A stretch of DNA of 59,169 nt from Actinocatenispora comari (GTDB lineage: Bacteria > Actinomycetota > Actinomycetes > Mycobacteriales > Micromonosporaceae). The stretch is taken from NCBI RefSeq assembly GCF_017312725.1, contig NZ_BOPO01000025.1:1-59169 (forward strand). The letters run 5' to 3'. Position numbers and translations under genes: made by a program. Positions 59,125 to 59,169 of this stretch are shown here, one piece after another. The notes below the pieces were generated by a model that did not search any database, was not told where the DNA came from, and worked only from the letters and a program-made list of their open reading frames with translations. How positions within the stretch are numbered: the stretch's first letter is position 1; every line of letters starts with the position of its first letter.

Positions 59125-59169
59125 CGGACCACCCCGATCGTCGCGACCCGGACCAGCCCGGTCGTCGCG

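Overview
The window comes from the chromosome of a very high-GC actinomycete. GTG starts are frequent, TGA/ATG stop-start overlaps are common, intergenic gaps are short, and many starts sit 6-8 bases after a TANNNT hexamer with no Shine-Dalgarno (leaderless pattern). The block hemE-cgoX-chdC beside DUF3000 and an HRDC ribonuclease D, with thiolase/FadB-type genes and dxs nearby, fits Micromonosporales, probably Micromonosporaceae. Genus is not assigned. I see no rRNA, tRNA, CRISPR, insertion sequence or phage gene.

Layout. 1-4.7 kb: partial AraC-type regulator and the coproporphyrin branch of haem synthesis (chdC, cgoX, hemE, minus strand), then DUF3000. 4.7-8.9 kb: two Pro-rich single-pass envelope proteins (one a trypsin-like protease) and RNase D. 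9.0-12.3 kb: fadA-fadB beta-oxidation operon. 12.5-17 kb: an Hsp70-type ATPase fused to a multi-pass membrane domain, PadR regulator, secreted M1 peptidase. 17-25.8 kb: regulator/effector pairs (MFS exporter-TetR, dehydrogenase-TetR with twin palindromic operators, aldo/keto reductase-XRE, VOC protein-MerR). 25.8-27.8 kb: two-component system. 28-36.7 kb: a surface-polysaccharide locus with a kinase-fold stub membrane protein, GT-C transferase, processive GT2 synthase, membrane-anchored GH26-like hydrolase and a Tat-lipoprotein GH92 alpha-mannosidase. 36.7-42.3 kb: beta-propeller membrane protein, nucleoside hydrolase, dxs. 42.5-50.7 kb: anmK and a serine beta-lactamase-fold hydrolase, divergent from a five-gene dipeptide/oligopeptide ABC transporter. 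50.8-55.4 kb: xylose-type sugar ABC transporter and ROK repressor. 55.6-59.1 kb: HAD phosphatase, VC0807-type membrane protein, SMI1/KNR4-type protein and an RNA m5U methyltransferase.

Most notable in the raw sequence is the translational architecture of the peptide ABC operon. Its junctions after the binding-protein gene are either TGA/ATG overlaps or are bridged by micro-ORFs whose stop overlaps the next start. Two bridges end in a 33-base hairpin that puts the Shine-Dalgarno in the loop and the ATG in the stem. A third bridge is three tandem 38-bp repeats, each encoding the 13-residue peptide MTDDAIPPAEEA(E/A). Together with AnmK and a putative muropeptide hydrolase, the locus looks like a peptidoglycan-fragment salvage system.

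A second theme is short tandem repeats. Inside genes the units are 18, 21, 27 and 30 bp (multiples of three) and expand disordered linkers or tails. At gene ends or between genes the units are 19, 20 and 38 bp.
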